A DNA stretch of 64,000 bases from NCBI RefSeq assembly GCF_041737845.1, contig NZ_JBGSQX010000147.1:65322-129321 (forward strand), written 5' to 3'. Positions 1 to 8,373 of the stretch are shown in pieces. The stretch is from Desulfococcus sp041737845 (GTDB taxonomy: Bacteria > Desulfobacterota > Desulfobacteria > Desulfobacterales > Desulfococcaceae). Numbering within the stretch: the first letter of the stretch is position 1; every line of letters starts with the position of its first letter. The translations under genes and the position numbers were made by a program. Below the pieces are notes generated by a model. That model had not been told where the DNA came from. It saw nothing but the letters and a program-made list of their open reading frames with translations, and ran no database searches.

Positions 1-763
1 TGCTTCCGGTGATCTCCCGGGCCATGGCCTCAAGGTCCAGGGGGGCGTCCTCCGGGCGGTAGGGGATTCCCAGGCCGCCCCCGATGTTGATGAATTCGAA
101 GATGATGCCGGTCTCGGAATGGATCCATTCGATGAGGGAGAGCAGCATGTCGGCGGTCTGAACCATGTAGGCATGGTTGCGTTCGTTGGAGGCCAGCATG
201 GTGTGAAGACCGAACCGCCGGACGCCCATCTGCCGGGCCGTTCGGTAGGCGTCCACGATCTGGTCGTGGCTGACGCCGTACTTGGCCTCGACGGGGTTGC
301 CGATGATGTCGTTTCCCGTTCTCCTGGGCCCGGGATTGTAGCGGAAGCTGACCAGCTCGGGAAGCCGGGGGATCTTGGGCAGAAGGGTGATATCGTCTAA
401 GTTGAGGATAGCGCCCCCCGCCTCCTGGGCGAAGCGGAATTCCTCCAGGCTCGTGTTGTTGGAGGTGAACATGATGTCGTCCGGCGCAGCCCCGACCCTG
501 CGGCTCAGCATCAGCTCCGTGATGGAGCTGCAGTCGAACCCGAAGCCCATGCTCTTCATGATCTCGAGGATCCGGGGGTTCGGAAGGGCTTTCACGGCAA
601 AAAATTCCTTGAAGCCGGGGGCTCCGGAAAAGGCGTTCTGAAGATCGCGGCCCGTGTCGCGCAGGCCGGCTTCATCGTATATGTGAAACGGGGTTCCGTA
701 ATGAGAGGCGATCTGCTCCAACACGGGAAACAGGCGATCTTTGAATGCGATGGACATTGGCAT
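1..763 (-). CDS. lysA: Diaminopimelate decarboxylase (partial, C-terminus outside window)
   Basis: PLP-dependent cytoplasmic enzyme of the last lysine-biosynthesis step (meso-diaminopimelate to L-lysine plus CO2). About 254 N-terminal residues are visible; the rest lies beyond base 1. The PLP lysine is in FFAVKALPNP (about residue 58), and the phosphate-binding loop GGGLGIPY is near residue 230. The ATG at 763 has AAGGAGAT about 8 nt upstream. It follows the Lrp/AsnC gene by 38 bp on the same strand, so both are probably one transcript. A related PLP-barrel amino-acid decarboxylase is the only alternative. Confidence 0.9.
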   Translation of the reverse strand, partial: MPMSIAFKDRLFPVLEQIASHYGTPFHIYDEAGLRDTGRDLQNAFSGAPGFKEFFAVKALPNPRILEIMKSMGFGFDCSSITELMLSRRVGAAPDDIMFTSNNTSLEEFRFAQEAGGAILNLDDITLLPKIPRLPELVSFRYNPGPRRTGNDIIGNPVEAKYGVSHDQIVDAYRTARQMGVRRFGLHTMLASNERNHAYMVQTADMLLSLIEWIHSETGIIFEFINIGGGLGIPYRPEDAPLDLEAMAREITGS

Positions 764-801
764 GGCAGGGGATCTCCTTTGCACGTAAGGATGGTTGTGC
801 G

Positions 802-1278
802 TTATTCATCCGGCAGGATCCCCGAGATGGGAAACCGTGCCGTTTCTTTGTGGGTGGAAAGCACCGTCAGGGTGCGGGTCGACAGGATGCCGGGAATGGA
901 TCTGATTCGCTCCCGCAGGAGCGCGCCCAGCTCCTGATGATCCGCGGCGCGCAGTTTCAGGAGAAGGCAGTCCTCTCCGGCGACCTCATGGACCTCCTGC
1001 ACCTCCGGCATTGCAGCCAGGGTATCGGGAATGGGCGTCCGCTCCGGATGGGGGTGTCCGTCGGTCTTGATGAAGATGAACGCGATGAGCCGGCGGTTGA
1101 ACCGCTCCGGATTCAGCCGGACCTCGTATCCGTCGATGATGCCCTGCTTCTCGAGCTTGCGAATCCGTTCGAGCACGGCCGAGGGGGCCATGCCCACCTG
1201 CCGGGCCACCTCGACGTTGGGTATCCTGGCCTTTTCCAGAAGAATATTCAGAATATTTAAACTTATTTCATCTATCAT
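802..1278 (-). CDS. Lrp/AsnC-family transcriptional regulator
   Basis: 158 residues, the usual length of the family. The N-terminal winged HTH (about residues 5-60, with the recognition stretch EVARQVGMAPSAVLERIRKL) is followed by a RAM/AsnC ligand-binding domain (about 70-150). Such proteins bind amino acids and form octamers. Being just upstream of lysA on the same strand, it probably senses lysine or another amino acid and controls lysA and itself; this is inference from position. The Shine-Dalgarno is weak (GGA about 10 nt before ATG). Confidence 0.88.
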   Translation of the reverse strand: MIDEISLNILNILLEKARIPNVEVARQVGMAPSAVLERIRKLEKQGIIDGYEVRLNPERFNRRLIAFIFIKTDGHPHPERTPIPDTLAAMPEVQEVHEVAGEDCLLLKLRAADHQELGALLRERIRSIPGILSTRTLTVLSTHKETARFPISGILPDE

Positions 1279-1302
1279 TCTTAAAAAATCCTATTTTTGT
1301 AC

Positions 1303-1331
1303 CATATGTTCTAAAAATTTGGGTTTGTCAA
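1303..1331 (-). promoter_or_regulatory. Candidate sigma-70 promoter of lrp-lysA
   Basis: On the minus strand TTGACA (1331-1326) is followed after 17 bp by CATATG (1308-1303). The -10 is poor, but the -35 is perfect and the region is AT-rich against a GC-rich background. An imperfect dyad centred on CATATG (TTTTT..CATATG..AAAAA, about 1297-1320) overlaps the -10 and could be an autoregulatory Lrp site. Confidence 0.45.
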
Positions 1332-1426
1332 GAATATAATGCTGCGGCGCAGATCGCCGCGCCGATCCTGTCGGCCTGCGCCTGCTTCACGGGATCGGGG
1401 AGGGATCCAGGCCGCGGCCCGGGCGA

Positions 1427-2446
1427 TCAGTTCGTATGGGGTGTCTGTGAACCGCGGGGAAAGAATTTGACGTTGAAGTCGAACCCGCGGGTTTCGAAGA
1501 GCGACAGGCAGATATCGACGATCAGCGGGTCGTAGATGACGCCGCGTCCATTTCGAAGCTCCGCCATGGCGGTTTCTGTGCCCAAAGCCTGCCGGTAGGG
1601 GCGGAAAGAGGAGATGGCCTCGGCCACGTCGGCCACGGCAAGGATGCGGGCCTCCAGGATGATCTCGCCGCCTGCGAGCCCCCGGGGATATCCGGATCCG
1701 TCGAGGCGTTCGTGGTGCTGGTGGATGGCCTGTGTGATCGGCCAGGGGAAATCGATGTTTTTCAGAATCTCATATGCCGTCTCGGGATGCTGGCGGATGA
1801 TGGCGATTTCATGCTCCGAGAGCCGCCCCGGCTTGTTGAGGATGCTCGCGGGGACGTTGATCTTCCCCAGGTCGTGGATGGCGGCGGCCATACGGAGGCC
1901 CTGGATGCATTCCCAGCCGAGGCCGAGTTCGGTGCCGATCACGCGGCACAGTTTGGCGACGCGCCGCTGGTGCCCCGCGGTATACGGGTCCCGTTTCTCG
2001 ATGGTGAGGGACATGGCCTGGATGATGCCGCCCATGGCTTTCCTCAGTCGCTCGCTGCTCTCGACCAGTGCCGTCCGGGTCGTCTTGAGGATGCTTGCAT
2101 CGGTGAAGCTTTCGATGATTCCGGTGAGGCGGCCTGCGTCGTCCTTCAGGGCGCTTACCATAACGTTGCAGGTGGAAACGCTGCCGCACTTGCAGTGCTG
2201 TTCTTCATCATAGGGGATCCGGTCTTCCCCCCGGGAGATTCGGTTCAGGGGGCAGGCGATTTCATGGCAGAGGGGGCCGGTGAAGAGATCGAAGCACTTC
2301 TTTCCGATTGCCTGGCGGTCGTCAATCTTCCACAGGGCTGTAAACGTCCGATTCATGTAGCATATGTTGAACTCGGGGTCGATGATGATGATCCCGCTGG
2401 GCAGCGCGTCCAGCAGCCGTTTCCAGTCGGAGTGTATTTCGACCAT
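1427..2446 (-). CDS. PAS domain HD-GYP phosphodiesterase
   Basis: Predicted cyclic-di-GMP phosphodiesterase. An N-terminal PAS domain (about residues 8-125) contains a cysteine-rich stretch (CHEIACPLN...HCKCGSVSTC) that could bind a metal or cofactor. The HD-GYP domain follows (about 140-310), with HDLGK and the diagnostic HHERLDGSGYP, both intact. No membrane segment is visible, so it is cytoplasmic. I chose the ATG at 2446 because GGAGGAGG lies 5 nt upstream; an ATG 7 codons earlier lacks a site. The transcript-upstream neighbour is the SppA-like gene, 45 bp away. Confidence 0.85.
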   Translation of the reverse strand: MVEIHSDWKRLLDALPSGIIIIDPEFNICYMNRTFTALWKIDDRQAIGKKCFDLFTGPLCHEIACPLNRISRGEDRIPYDEEQHCKCGSVSTCNVMVSALKDDAGRLTGIIESFTDASILKTTRTALVESSERLRKAMGGIIQAMSLTIEKRDPYTAGHQRRVAKLCRVIGTELGLGWECIQGLRMAAAIHDLGKINVPASILNKPGRLSEHEIAIIRQHPETAYEILKNIDFPWPITQAIHQHHERLDGSGYPRGLAGGEIILEARILAVADVAEAISSFRPYRQALGTETAMAELRNGRGVIYDPLIVDICLSLFETRGFDFNVKFFPRGSQTPHTN

Positions 2447-2491
2447 TGCATCCTCCTCCGTCGGCATCAGCCGACGCTGTCGCCGCGATCG

Positions 2492-3649
2492 TTATGGGCG
2501 GGCGCGGCCGCCCGCGCCGTATTCAGCGCAGAGCGCTGCAGGGTCGCCGTAGTAGGCCATGGGCATGCGGCCCGCACCTAAACAGATCTGGCGCCGGGCG
2601 GCCGTCCGGAATTCCGCTTCGCTGGGTTTTCCGCCGGCTGATGAAAACAGAAGGTCCTGCCACAGCTTCGTGGGTGTCCGGCGGGGCCTTGCCAACTGGA
2701 AATCCCCGCCGACGCCGGCCATCTCCGCAAGCTTGGTGATGGCGGCATTCCGGCTCAGGGTGCCGTCGATCAGCCCCAACTCCTGGGCCGTTCGGTTGTC
2801 GAAAATCTGCGCCCCCATCCGGTCGCGGACGGTGGTTTCAGGGATCTTGCGGTTTTCAGACACATGGCGCACAAAATTCTCGTACTCGATGTCGGCCCCC
2901 TGCTGGAGGGTCCGGATCTCTTCATCCGTGGCGCGGCGGAAGGGGTTGCCCAGGTCTTTCCCGCGGCCGGCGGAGATGATCGTGTGTTCGATGCCGCCCC
3001 GGGTGACGATTCCGCCGCCCAGGATCCCCCCCTCGGTCGCCGTGGGCTGGTCAAAATAGGTGAGGGCCGCCCCGATCACGCCGATGCTGCCGATATAGCT
3101 GCCGTAATCCGCGTAGATCGCATCCGCCCCGACCATGGCCATGATGCCCCCTGATGCGGACAGACCCTCGATGAACGATAGGACGGGCTTGCCGGTCGAT
3201 TTCTGGAACGCCTCGATGCCCTCGTGGATGGCCATCGATCCGAAAATCGTGCCGCCGGGGCTTTGGACATGCAGGAAAACCCCCTTGACCTGATCGTCTT
3301 CCGCCGCCTTTTCCAGGGCCTTCTGGATGGAATAGCCGTAGGTCGCGTTGAACCACCCCATGGGCGACTGGCCGAGCTCCTGGGGCGGGCTGCCCAGGAT
3401 GACCCCTTCCACGGGCAGACTGATCAGGATGTTCTGGCTCCCGTTTTTTCCGGAAATGAAGGTGTAACTCTGGTCCTCCGTTGAAACGATACCCGTTATG
3501 TCCTCTCGTGCGAGCATGGACCCCACGCCCAGTCCGGCGCTGATGAAAAAGGCTCCAAACAGAAACAGAATGACGAGAAAGCTGATGAAGGCGAAGAGGG
3601 TCATGCCGAAGATCTTGAGGGGAATCTTCCAGAATTGTGTGACGTCCAT
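2492..3649 (-). CDS. SppA-like signal peptide peptidase (S49 family)
   Basis: Membrane-anchored serine protease that degrades cleaved signal peptides. One N-terminal transmembrane segment (about 15-40) precedes a ClpP-like fold. Motifs seen: QSPGGTIFG (oxyanion region, about 129-137), GLSASGGIMA with the nucleophile Ser probably at 166, and GRGKDLGNPFR with the probable general-base Lys at 231. The last ~55 residues (after about 330) do not resemble the core family. GGAG lies about 7 nt before the ATG. It shares a strand with the DHFR-like gene upstream. Confidence 0.82.
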   Translation of the reverse strand: MDVTQFWKIPLKIFGMTLFAFISFLVILFLFGAFFISAGLGVGSMLAREDITGIVSTEDQSYTFISGKNGSQNILISLPVEGVILGSPPQELGQSPMGWFNATYGYSIQKALEKAAEDDQVKGVFLHVQSPGGTIFGSMAIHEGIEAFQKSTGKPVLSFIEGLSASGGIMAMVGADAIYADYGSYIGSIGVIGAALTYFDQPTATEGGILGGGIVTRGGIEHTIISAGRGKDLGNPFRRATDEEIRTLQQGADIEYENFVRHVSENRKIPETTVRDRMGAQIFDNRTAQELGLIDGTLSRNAAITKLAEMAGVGGDFQLARPRRTPTKLWQDLLFSSAGGKPSEAEFRTAARRQICLGAGRMPMAYYGDPAALCAEYGAGGRARP

Positions 3650-3674
3650 GGTTTCTCCGTTGGTGCTTCGAGGG

Positions 3675-4178
3675 TTATTTGATCACGCGGTATTCCAGAC
3701 AGACCAGGTCCGTACCGAGGCGCCGGACATCCATGAGCTTTAGGTCCATTGCGATCTCCTGGGTGAAAAGCGAGAGCCCGTATCCGAAGATGGTGGGGGA
3801 GATGGTGACGATGACCTCATCGATCAGGCCGGCCTCCGCGAAAAGGGAGTTGACCAGGGCGCCTCCGGCGAGAATGGCCTCCCGATACCCTTCCTTCTCC
3901 AGAACCTCCAGGACCTCCCGGGGAGACGCGTCCGTGAACCAGAGGTTTTCCCATTGGGAGACGCGGCGCCTGTCCCGCGTCAGAACGATGTTTTTCCGGC
4001 CGGGAAGGGGCATGCCGATCGTGTCGTAGGTCTTGGAGCCCATGATGACGGCGCCTGCCCGCCGGGTGATGGACACGAAGAGCCGTTTGTCCTCCGGTCC
4101 GGTCCAGTCCGGAAAATGATCCGGGGTCTTGCCGATCTTGCCGTCGAGGGTAATGGCCATCAACAGGATCACCTTCAT
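3675..4178 (-). CDS. Dihydrofolate reductase / RibD C-terminal family reductase
   Basis: 167-residue NADPH-dependent reductase fold. The pattern MKVILLMAITLDGKIG, then DWTGPEDKR, VIMGSKTYDTIGMPLPGRKNIVLTR, and the C-terminal glycine-rich AGGALVNSLF is typical of RibD-like reductases rather than of true folate-pathway FolA. The substrate is unknown. I start at 4178 because GGAG lies 8 nt upstream; an in-frame ATG 12 codons earlier would overlap the preceding GTPase gene. The gap to the GTPase stop is 16 bp, so the two are probably co-transcribed. Confidence 0.8.
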   Translation of the reverse strand: MKVILLMAITLDGKIGKTPDHFPDWTGPEDKRLFVSITRRAGAVIMGSKTYDTIGMPLPGRKNIVLTRDRRRVSQWENLWFTDASPREVLEVLEKEGYREAILAGGALVNSLFAEAGLIDEVIVTISPTIFGYGLSLFTQEIAMDLKLMDVRRLGTDLVCLEYRVIK

Positions 4179-4194
4179 GGTATTCTCCGTCCTC

Positions 4195-5652
4195 TTATTT
4201 TCTGTCATTTCCAAACACCAGCCCGTAAGGCCGTTCGCTCCGGGAGATGCCGTTCAGAATGTTCATGATGAACGCCTTCATCGCCTGTCTCCGGGCATCG
4301 TGCCGGGGGTCCTCGCCGCCCTTGACCGCCTTGAAGAAGCCGGTGCAGATGCGCTTGGCCGAGTCGTCCCATTCCGTGGCGAAGCCGGCTTTGGTAACCG
4401 CTTTGGCATGCGATTCCCGGGAGGCCGGAAGGCCCCGCCGGCCATGCGCCCAGTTGATGACATGGGAGTAGTAGATGAGAGCCCGGTCTAACAGGATATA
4501 GAAAAACTGGATGTTTCCCAGGGGACCGACCTGGATCTGGAGGCCCCCCAGATTCATGCCCACCACCTTGGTTTTGGCAAGCTGCTCCGCGCCGCCCAGG
4601 GCGGCCCATCCCGCGCCGGCGAGTCCGCCGATGGCCGAGAAGATGCCGAAGGTGAGCCCGTGGGCGGCCAGGTCCACCAAAGCACCGACGGCCGCGCCGC
4701 CAAGACCGGCCGCCGTGATGAGCTGTGTTGGCGTGAGTCCCAGGAGCTGCCATGTCCGCTCGTTGAACAGCTCCTCATGGAGGATGGACTGGGGCGGCAG
4801 GTCGACGCTGAAGATGTTGTGCTTGAAGAGCCGCCGGATCTTCCGGTGGGCCTCCTGCTCCATGTCGGCGATATCCTGGTTGTACTTTTCCTGGAGCGCC
4901 TTTCTGGCCGCCCCCTCGTCGGCATTCTCGGTGAAATTCCGTGAAATCGCGTGGGTGAGGCATTTCTCGAGCAGGGCGCAGAGGATCTCCGCCGTCCGGG
5001 AGTTGCGGTATTCCCAGTCTTTCTTGAAGGCGGAGATGACGGTTTCCAGGGCCGGCTGCCAGTCCTGGTCGATGTTTTTGAGGTTTTCGAGGAGGCTGAT
5101 CCGCTCGGCATAGGTGGCCTTGTGAGCGTTGAAGACCCGGATGGCGTTGAAGTGCTTCCTGAACTCGCTTTTCCACTGGTCGATGTAGCCGGTCTCGTTT
5201 TCCTTGCAGTTGATGATGGCCATGCGGGGGCGCCCGGTCAAGCGCAGAATCTCCATTTCCGCCCTGTCGACGCCGCGCAGGGGGCGGGACCCGTCCACCA
5301 CATAGATGATGCCGGCGCCGCGCTCGACGGGGAGGAAGAGCTCCACGTCGTCGCGGAAATCCGGACGGTCGGCGTGGACCTGGCGGAACACCGCCACCAT
5401 ATGGGTGTCCGGGCCCGCATAGCCGCGCATCCACTGAAGGGTCTGCTTGGGATTCTGGAATCCCGGCGTGTCGATGAACCGGATGACCTCCCGGCCGTCG
5501 ATGGTCACCGGGAAGGTCTGGCATTGAATCGTCTCCCCGGGCGTCGGGCTGATCCTGACGCTGTCGTCCTCGGCCAGGGTCGACACCACCGAGGATTTCC
5601 CTTCGTTGGGGTGCCCCACGATGGCGAATTCCGGGACGGGGCTAGGCTTCAT
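4195..5652 (-). CDS. DUF3482-type P-loop GTPase
   Basis: 485-residue Era/TrmE-like small GTPase with a long C-terminal extension. P-loop GHPNEGKSS (13-21), G3 motif DTPG (61-64), and a degenerate G4 (NCKE in place of NKxD, about residue 149). A glycine/alanine-rich hydrophobic stretch (about 308-355) suggests membrane association, as in other DUF3482 proteins. It overlaps the DUF2868 stop by 11 bp; the DUF2868/DUF3482 pairing is a recurrent proteobacterial gene pair of unknown function. Guanine specificity is uncertain because of the altered G4. Confidence 0.8.
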   Translation of the reverse strand: MKPSPVPEFAIVGHPNEGKSSVVSTLAEDDSVRISPTPGETIQCQTFPVTIDGREVIRFIDTPGFQNPKQTLQWMRGYAGPDTHMVAVFRQVHADRPDFRDDVELFLPVERGAGIIYVVDGSRPLRGVDRAEMEILRLTGRPRMAIINCKENETGYIDQWKSEFRKHFNAIRVFNAHKATYAERISLLENLKNIDQDWQPALETVISAFKKDWEYRNSRTAEILCALLEKCLTHAISRNFTENADEGAARKALQEKYNQDIADMEQEAHRKIRRLFKHNIFSVDLPPQSILHEELFNERTWQLLGLTPTQLITAAGLGGAAVGALVDLAAHGLTFGIFSAIGGLAGAGWAALGGAEQLAKTKVVGMNLGGLQIQVGPLGNIQFFYILLDRALIYYSHVINWAHGRRGLPASRESHAKAVTKAGFATEWDDSAKRICTGFFKAVKGGEDPRHDARRQAMKAFIMNILNGISRSERPYGLVFGNDRK

Positions 5653-7243
5653 GGCGCACCAGCCTTTCTATCCGGAGGAAGGGATCTCCCAGGGACGCGA
5701 TCTTCTGATGCCATATGTTCCAGTCTGTCTCCATGACCCGGGTGAAGATGGTGTCGGGGGTGGGCCTGCCGATGAGGCCCAGTTGAATCCTGGCGCGCTC
5801 GCCGACGGCCTGGCGGAGGCTCCGGATAAAGGCAAGGTCCTCCAGGATGGGCGGCTGCCAGGCCTCCCTGAGGAGGAAGACATCGACCCGCCCGTTCTTG
5901 CGGGCCGCTTCGGCCAGGTGCGCAAGGAGGGTAAGGTCGCCGGTCTCTTCCGCATCCACCTTGAGGGTTTCCCGGATCCGCGATCCGAATACCCGTGAAA
6001 TCAGGGCCTCGAGTTCATCCGGCCCGCAGTCGTCGAAGAGGTCTTCGGGGATCAGTGCCACGAGCCGCCGCTGCGGCATCGCTCCGTCCGGGGGTTCCGG
6101 CGCTCCTGCCGGAGGCGCCGGGGCCGTCTCCGACGCTTCCGGGCGCTCCGGCTGGGGCCCTCCCCCGGTGTCCAGCAGGGGGGTTTCCATCCGCTGAATG
6201 AGCTGATCCGGAAGGCTGTGGGAGAAATCGAGTCCGGCCAGGGCACTCGATTTGAAAAGGATCCCCATGGCCAGGAAGATGAGCCTGGGGATCAAGCCGT
6301 AAAACAGGACGGCGAGGCACAGGAAGGGCCACCACGAAACCAGGTCCTGGGTGGCCAGGTGATAGATGCCGTCCTTGAGGACCATGTGGCTGCCTTCGAT
6401 CTGGGTCAGCGTGGGGTGCGAGATATGGGGCGGAAGGAACCACGACCACGGCAGGGCGACGGCTTCCACCGCCCGGTGGACCATATCGGCGCTGAAAAGG
6501 ACCGAAGACTGCCATCCAAAGGCGACGTCCGTGCCCAGGACCCGGAGCAGGGTCGCGCCCAGGACCCCCGCGTTGAAGCTGATGCCCATTGCCTGGGTCA
6601 GGATGAAAAAAGGCCAGTAGAACAGGCTGCCGTAGATCCGCCGCCTGCCCCGGATCAGGCCGGTGATCGCCTCCAGGCTCATCCGGCTCCGGCCGGACAT
6701 TCGGCCCGCGGCCTCGCGTCGGAGCCGGAGGGTGAGCGAAACAAGGATGGCGCTCAACAGGGAGGCCATGGCGGAAGAGGGCGCTTTCCTGCGCCATGCC
6801 AGGCGGATCAGCGCCCCGGCAAGGAGCAGAGCAATGATGAAAAGCTGTGTTCCCACCAGGAGGCTCAGGTAGACGGAGACGTTGACCGGGCTGGTCCCCG
6901 CGTACCGCAGGAGGGAAAACGCCAGGCCCCCCCCGCTCACGACCCCGAAAACGGCCGCGGCCAGGACCAGAAGCCGGTACATTTCGCCGAAGGCATCCCC
7001 GGGAAGAAAGGCATCCACGGTTCCCTCCCGCAGGGATGCCCGGCGGCGGTCCAGCCACTGCCGGAGAAGCCACCGCCTGGACACGGGTTTTCCCGGGGCT
7101 GTCCGGGGCAGGATGTGCCGGACATAGATCTCCCTGTCCCGCAGGGCATTGGCCCTCCGGGTCGTTTCATCGGCCGTTTCATCCTCGTGGAAAAAATACT
7201 CCAGGTCGATGAGGTCGGAATAGCGCCATGGTGTTTTCATCAT
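5642..7243 (-). CDS. DUF2868 integral membrane protein
   Basis: About 533 residues. Several hydrophobic segments (about residues 90-112, 123-150, a pair in 205-235, 305-330) surround a loop, and a soluble C-terminal domain begins after about 350 with a Pro/Ala-rich linker. It matches the DUF2868 family, found beside DUF3482 GTPases; probably the membrane partner of the GTPase encoded next, with which it overlaps by 11 bp. Reading starts GTG-ATG-ATG at 7246/7243/7240; I use the first ATG. No clear Shine-Dalgarno is present. Function unknown. Confidence 0.72.
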   Translation of the reverse strand: MMKTPWRYSDLIDLEYFFHEDETADETTRRANALRDREIYVRHILPRTAPGKPVSRRWLLRQWLDRRRASLREGTVDAFLPGDAFGEMYRLLVLAAAVFGVVSGGGLAFSLLRYAGTSPVNVSVYLSLLVGTQLFIIALLLAGALIRLAWRRKAPSSAMASLLSAILVSLTLRLRREAAGRMSGRSRMSLEAITGLIRGRRRIYGSLFYWPFFILTQAMGISFNAGVLGATLLRVLGTDVAFGWQSSVLFSADMVHRAVEAVALPWSWFLPPHISHPTLTQIEGSHMVLKDGIYHLATQDLVSWWPFLCLAVLFYGLIPRLIFLAMGILFKSSALAGLDFSHSLPDQLIQRMETPLLDTGGGPQPERPEASETAPAPPAGAPEPPDGAMPQRRLVALIPEDLFDDCGPDELEALISRVFGSRIRETLKVDAEETGDLTLLAHLAEAARKNGRVDVFLLREAWQPPILEDLAFIRSLRQAVGERARIQLGLIGRPTPDTIFTRVMETDWNIWHQKIASLGDPFLRIERLVRHEA

Positions 7244-7344
7244 CACCGAATATATACGAAGAAAGGGTCAGTGGCAAGGTTCGCAAGGCACCCGGGATGC
7301 CGCCCGATGAAACAGGGTCCGCCCCTTCCTCGCATGCCGCGCCG

Positions 7345-8127
7345 TCACCGGAGGACCGTCAGGCGGATGGGGCAGTGATCGGACCCGAAAACGGAATTGT
7401 CGATGGCCGCGCCCTGGATTCTGCCGGAGGCGATCATGTTTTCCGTGGTGAAAAAATAATCGATGCGCCAGCCGGCGTTTCTCTCCCTCGCCTTGAACCG
7501 GTAGGACCACCACGAGTATTCGACCGTCTCGGGATGAAGGTGTCTGAAGGTGTCGACGTAGCCGCCGCGGATGATCTCGTCGATCCGGTCCCGCTCCACC
7601 CGGAGGAAGCCCGAGGTGTTTTCGTTGGCCTTGGGGTTTTTCAGGTCGATCTCGTTGTGGGCGGTGTTGTAGTCTCCGGCGATGATGAGGTTTCTCCCCG
7701 CAGATTTCAGGGGGGCCAGATAGTCGAAGAAATCCCGGTAGAAATCGAGCTTGTACCGGAGCCGCTCGTCGCTCATCTGGCCGTTGGGGAAATAGACGTT
7801 GAAAAAGACGAAGTCCCCGAAATCGAGTTCGAGGATGCGGCCCTCGTCGTCGTAGCGGGGAATCCCGATCCCCTCCCGCACCCGGACCGGGGGGATGCGC
7901 GTATAGACGCCGACGCCGCTGTAGCCTTTCTTTACCGTGGAAAAGGACCACCAGGACTCGTATCCCTCGATATGCCGCATTTCGTCCGTCAATTGAGACG
8001 CCTGGAGCTTGGTCTCCTGAATGGCCAGCAGGTCGGGGTCCAGCCCCCTGAAGATGGCCGGGAAATCCTTGTTCCATACTGCCCTCAGGCCGTTGACGTT
8101 CCATGAAATCAATTTGAGTACAGCCAT
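7345..8127 (-). CDS. xth: Exodeoxyribonuclease III (AP endonuclease, ExoA/Xth type)
   Basis: 260 residues, the usual size. It cleaves abasic sites and removes 3' blocks in base-excision repair. Conserved metal and catalytic motifs are all visible: SWNVNGLR near the start, QETKLQ (about 37-42), GDYNTAHNEIDL (about 150), and the C-terminal GSDHCPIRL with the catalytic Asp-His. GAGG lies 11 nt before the ATG. It stands alone on the minus strand, 98 bp before the DUF2868 start. Confidence 0.93.
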   Translation of the reverse strand: MAVLKLISWNVNGLRAVWNKDFPAIFRGLDPDLLAIQETKLQASQLTDEMRHIEGYESWWSFSTVKKGYSGVGVYTRIPPVRVREGIGIPRYDDEGRILELDFGDFVFFNVYFPNGQMSDERLRYKLDFYRDFFDYLAPLKSAGRNLIIAGDYNTAHNEIDLKNPKANENTSGFLRVERDRIDEIIRGGYVDTFRHLHPETVEYSWWSYRFKARERNAGWRIDYFFTTENMIASGRIQGAAIDNSVFGSDHCPIRLTVLR

Positions 8128-8244
8128 GAAAAGCCCTCGCTTCAGAGATTCAGGGAAAAGGCGGAAGGTCCGAAAAAAACTACCATGATTTTACACTCAA
8201 AACAATCATGAGAATGATCTTTTGCAAAACCGTGCATCATATTC

Positions 8245-8273
8245 TTGACAGATTCGGCGTACTTATGTATGAA
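8245..8273 (+). promoter_or_regulatory. Candidate promoter for the LKR-like gene
   Basis: TTGACA at 8245-8250, 17 bp, TATGAA at 8268-8273, in an AT-rich stretch. Predicted transcription would begin near 8280. A short inverted repeat CATGATT...AATCATG (8184-8210) lies upstream. Confidence 0.5.
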
Positions 8274-8373
8274 ACAATATTAAATTAGTTATAAAAACAG
8301 TGGGTTTTTCGCAATACGGTCGAGCGTGAACACGGCGCCTGAAAAAGGCGATGCGGGGGTACGGGTGAAACAG

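Noticed and set aside
8326..8373. GTG start for the LKR-like protein at 8326.
   Set aside because: No Shine-Dalgarno, and the family N-terminus begins at the ATG at 8374. Kept only as an alternative.
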